NCBI RefSeq assembly: GCF_023806085.1
Contig: NZ_JAMSLX010000008.1
Location: forward strand, 111,391 to 175,390
DNA: 64,000 bases
Reading direction: 5' to 3'
Origin: Hephaestia sp. MAHUQ-44
Lineage (GTDB): Bacteria; Pseudomonadota; Alphaproteobacteria; Sphingomonadales; Sphingomonadaceae
A program made the translations under genes and the position numbers. The notes below the pieces were generated by a model. The model made no database searches, was not told the origin of the DNA, and saw only the letters and a program-made list of their open reading frames with translations. Below are positions 63,401 through 64,000 of the stretch, piece by piece; the first letter of the stretch is position 1; each line of letters opens with the position of its first letter.

Positions 63401-63623
63401 TCGCTTCATCCTGCGCGGCGACATCAGCCTGATCGGGGGCCTGAGCGGGTTCGGCCACGCAGGTGGTGCCGTCCGCGCTCGCGACGCTGCCGTCAGGGCA
63501 AGTCGCCGTGGCAGGTTGATCGGTTGTCGTCTGGGCAAAGGCCGGTGTTGCGGTGGCGACCGCAAGCGCAAAAAGCGAACAGGCCCCAAGCCGGGAGGGT
63601 GACGAAAGATACGCTACACTCAT
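60435..63623 (-). CDS. TonB-dependent outer-membrane receptor
   Basis: A 1062-residue receptor that imports an unknown ligand. A signal peptide (SLFALAVATATPAFAQ) is followed by an acidic linker with one Cys pair (CPDGSVASADGTTC). A plug domain starts near residue 80 (EIVVTGSRIPRRNIDTGQPT, which contains the TonB box region), with DRVETIAVGGAPIYGSDAIAG and a long barrel. It ends with SFKVGASVKF, a proper C-terminal Phe. It resembles the large sphingomonad TBDRs of the IPR-type with GSDAIAG plug motif, but the substrate cannot be predicted. No transporter or sigma/anti-sigma genes are nearby. Confidence 0.93.
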   Translation of the reverse strand: MSVAYLSSPSRLGACSLFALAVATATPAFAQTTTDQPATATCPDGSVASADGTTCVAEPAQAPDQADVAAQDEATADEGPGSEIVVTGSRIPRRNIDTGQPTLVLDSSTIEQRGYSNVGDALNDLPSFGVPGSSRVGGQAGAFGSGQNFVNFFGLGDQRTLTVVNGRRFVSSNTSSIFGPTGAGSQVDFNVIPTIIVDRVETIAVGGAPIYGSDAIAGTINVITKHDYQGITLDAQYGISEDGDGRDFRVRGLAGYNFAGGRGNITVAGEYNEEAGLTNFARPGKRLNSFFTTPLGNSPFDNVYIGDRRLPSLSQYGVPLVMDGIYNAEGEQLFPGIPLSPAQAASFGFQPSVTDAAGNPLAFDVNGNLVPINFGQQTGNLLNFNGGNGFVLPGNLLSPVRRYLATALADFQLTSNLRLFAEGWYANSRGEQLRDQPVYNTGLFGRAGDPDGNMVISINNPFLKPAARDAIIAALASNPDSDSQDTFLLGRANTDLTSGAGASTVELYRFVGGLDGTFQALGKEMNFELVGNYGRSTTQGRERVLVQQNFENALNAVLDPSGNIVCAPGYQNAPIETLSSTCAPINPFGQQISQAARDYVTTIANPRAVNEQWVVTASVSGELFDIWGGGVGYALGYEHRDEKARFDPGTFYYGIPDPNDPTGERTQFGRSVPIDPVSGGFNTDEFFGELRLPIIGPSQDIPFVNAFELHGAARYIDNSLAGADWTYTGDARWEFVPGFAARVNYTRSVRAPAVTELFNPSSQIFTTADDPCDARFINGGPNPATRQANCAAAGVPANFQSNIVDFTARGTLSGNPDLHNEKAKALTFGVIVAPRFLPGFNATVDWIDIRLTGAIESLDADQVLQGCYDSPTFPSPLCSNFTRDANSQITFIETGFANAASRKFRGLVAQVGYQHDTPFLGNGSSINLSANYQYTDKLVVRVGEGDRTTLRNSIGYSPHKATVNLAYDNGPFNWSWQWLYYGKTKIDPDSPDSTYEFPRVPAVSFFNTTIGLKVNDNFTWRFIVNNVFDKGPPFPVPAAGGTVTYFDAFFGRSFKVGASVKF

Positions 63624-63740
63624 CAGGCGCTCCTCGCGTTGCGAGTTGCCCCCCGGTGACGTTCATTAAGCTCCCAGGCGTACGCCTTGGCAAGGGCATG
63701 TGCTTGATTTCATTGCAGCGTTGCAGCGCAGCAACAGCGC

Positions 63741-63770
63741 CCGGGCGACACGAGGAATCGTGCCGCCCGG
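63741..63770 (-). terminator. Strong hairpin after ahcY
   Basis: Thirteen-base arms at 63741-63753 and 63758-63770 pair with one mismatch around a GGAA tetraloop on the plus strand. It lies 7 bases downstream of the ahcY stop. No U tract follows on the minus strand, so it is a candidate terminator or 3' stabiliser. Confidence 0.45.
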
Positions 63771-63776
63771 TACGGC

Positions 63777-64000
63777 TCAGTAACGATAGTGATCGGGTTT
63801 GAAGGGACCTTCGACGGGGACGCCGATATAGTCGGCCTGCTTTTTGGTGAGGGTGGAGAGGTGGACGCCGAGCTTGTCGAGGTGGAGCGCGGCGACCTTT
63901 TCGTCGAGGTGCTTGGGGAGCACATAGACGTCGTTCTTGTACGCCTCGGGCTTGGTGAACAGCTCGATCTGCGCCAGCGTCTGGTTGGTGAAGCTCGACG
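63777..64000 (-). CDS. ahcY: Adenosylhomocysteinase, C-terminal part, cut by window edge
   Basis: S-adenosylhomocysteine hydrolase, recycling SAH to homocysteine and adenosine. About 74 C-terminal residues are visible. [40 protein letters not shown] and the ending KPDHYRY are diagnostic for the family; the last Lys and Tyr contact NAD of the partner subunit. The start lies beyond the window. It is followed by a hairpin, then the receptor gene 154 bases on. Confidence 0.97.
   Translation of the reverse strand, partial: SSFTNQTLAQIELFTKPEAYKNDVYVLPKHLDEKVAALHLDKLGVHLSTLTKKQADYIGVPVEGPFKPDHYRY

Overview
The window is about 64 kb of GC-rich DNA from an alphaproteobacterial chromosome, almost certainly Sphingomonadales (Sphingomonas or a close relative). 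The evidence is the gene order, a DivL homologue with tyrosine in place of the phospho-acceptor histidine, a glutamate-rich S2 tail, a TonB-dependent receptor with a sphingomonad-style N-terminal region, and an outer-membrane biogenesis operon in which fabZ directly follows skp with no lpxD or lpxA. The last point fits a lineage whose outer membrane carries glycosphingolipid instead of lipopolysaccharide.

Layout. 1-10.5 kb: the 3' part of hflX, convergent with a tight leftward operon running mltB-like, rlpA-like, dacC-like, tmk, holB, metG, tatD, PhnP-like hydrolase, retropepsin-like protease, mazG (peptidoglycan remodelling, dTMP and replication, tRNA charging, house-cleaning). 10.6-19.7 kb: a tRNA-Ser(TGA) gene, preceded by a duplicated 5' half of itself, with an ~8.9 kb integrated element in its 3' end. 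The element is bounded by a 14-bp direct repeat and carries a tyrosine integrase, an AlpA/MerR-like small regulator, a coiled-coil protein, a primase/helicase-like P-loop ATPase, an iteron-like repeat array, a DUF2939 pair and a five-gene operon with an HTH-like protein and two tandem proteins that resemble phage tail assembly chaperones. It looks like a compact phage satellite. 19.7-23.3 kb: an AT-rich membrane protein, a nitrobindin-like barrel, a sterol-desaturase-family protein, a SugE/Gdx exporter with a guanidine-II-like leader, a PilZ protein and ribosomal protein L31.

23.3-34.5 kb: the conserved leftward series rpsB-tsf-pyrH-frr-uppS-cdsA-dxr-rseP-bamA-skp-fabZ (translation, isoprenoids, phospholipid precursor, envelope assembly). 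34.6-36.4 kb: a small membrane protein behind a promoter that contains an alphaproteobacterial SOS box, then pssA and psd for phosphatidylethanolamine. 36.6-43.4 kb: icd, a GNAT-nitrilase fusion, an FAD monooxygenase, a KefB-type antiporter and a CC0125-type lipoprotein. 43.5-49.3 kb: secA, a small anchored protein, two short TonB-C proteins, argJ and trxA.

49.4-64 kb: a leftward series ahcY (partial), TonB-dependent receptor, divL, tsaE, amgK, murU, addB, addA, with most of the last six overlapping by a few bases. This links cell-cycle signalling, tRNA t6A modification, cell-wall sugar salvage and recombination repair.

No rRNA, CRISPR array or complete insertion sequence was seen. The most promising leads are the tRNA-Ser element, with its iteron array and odd tail-chaperone-like pair, and the putative SOS-controlled small membrane protein near 34.7 kb.
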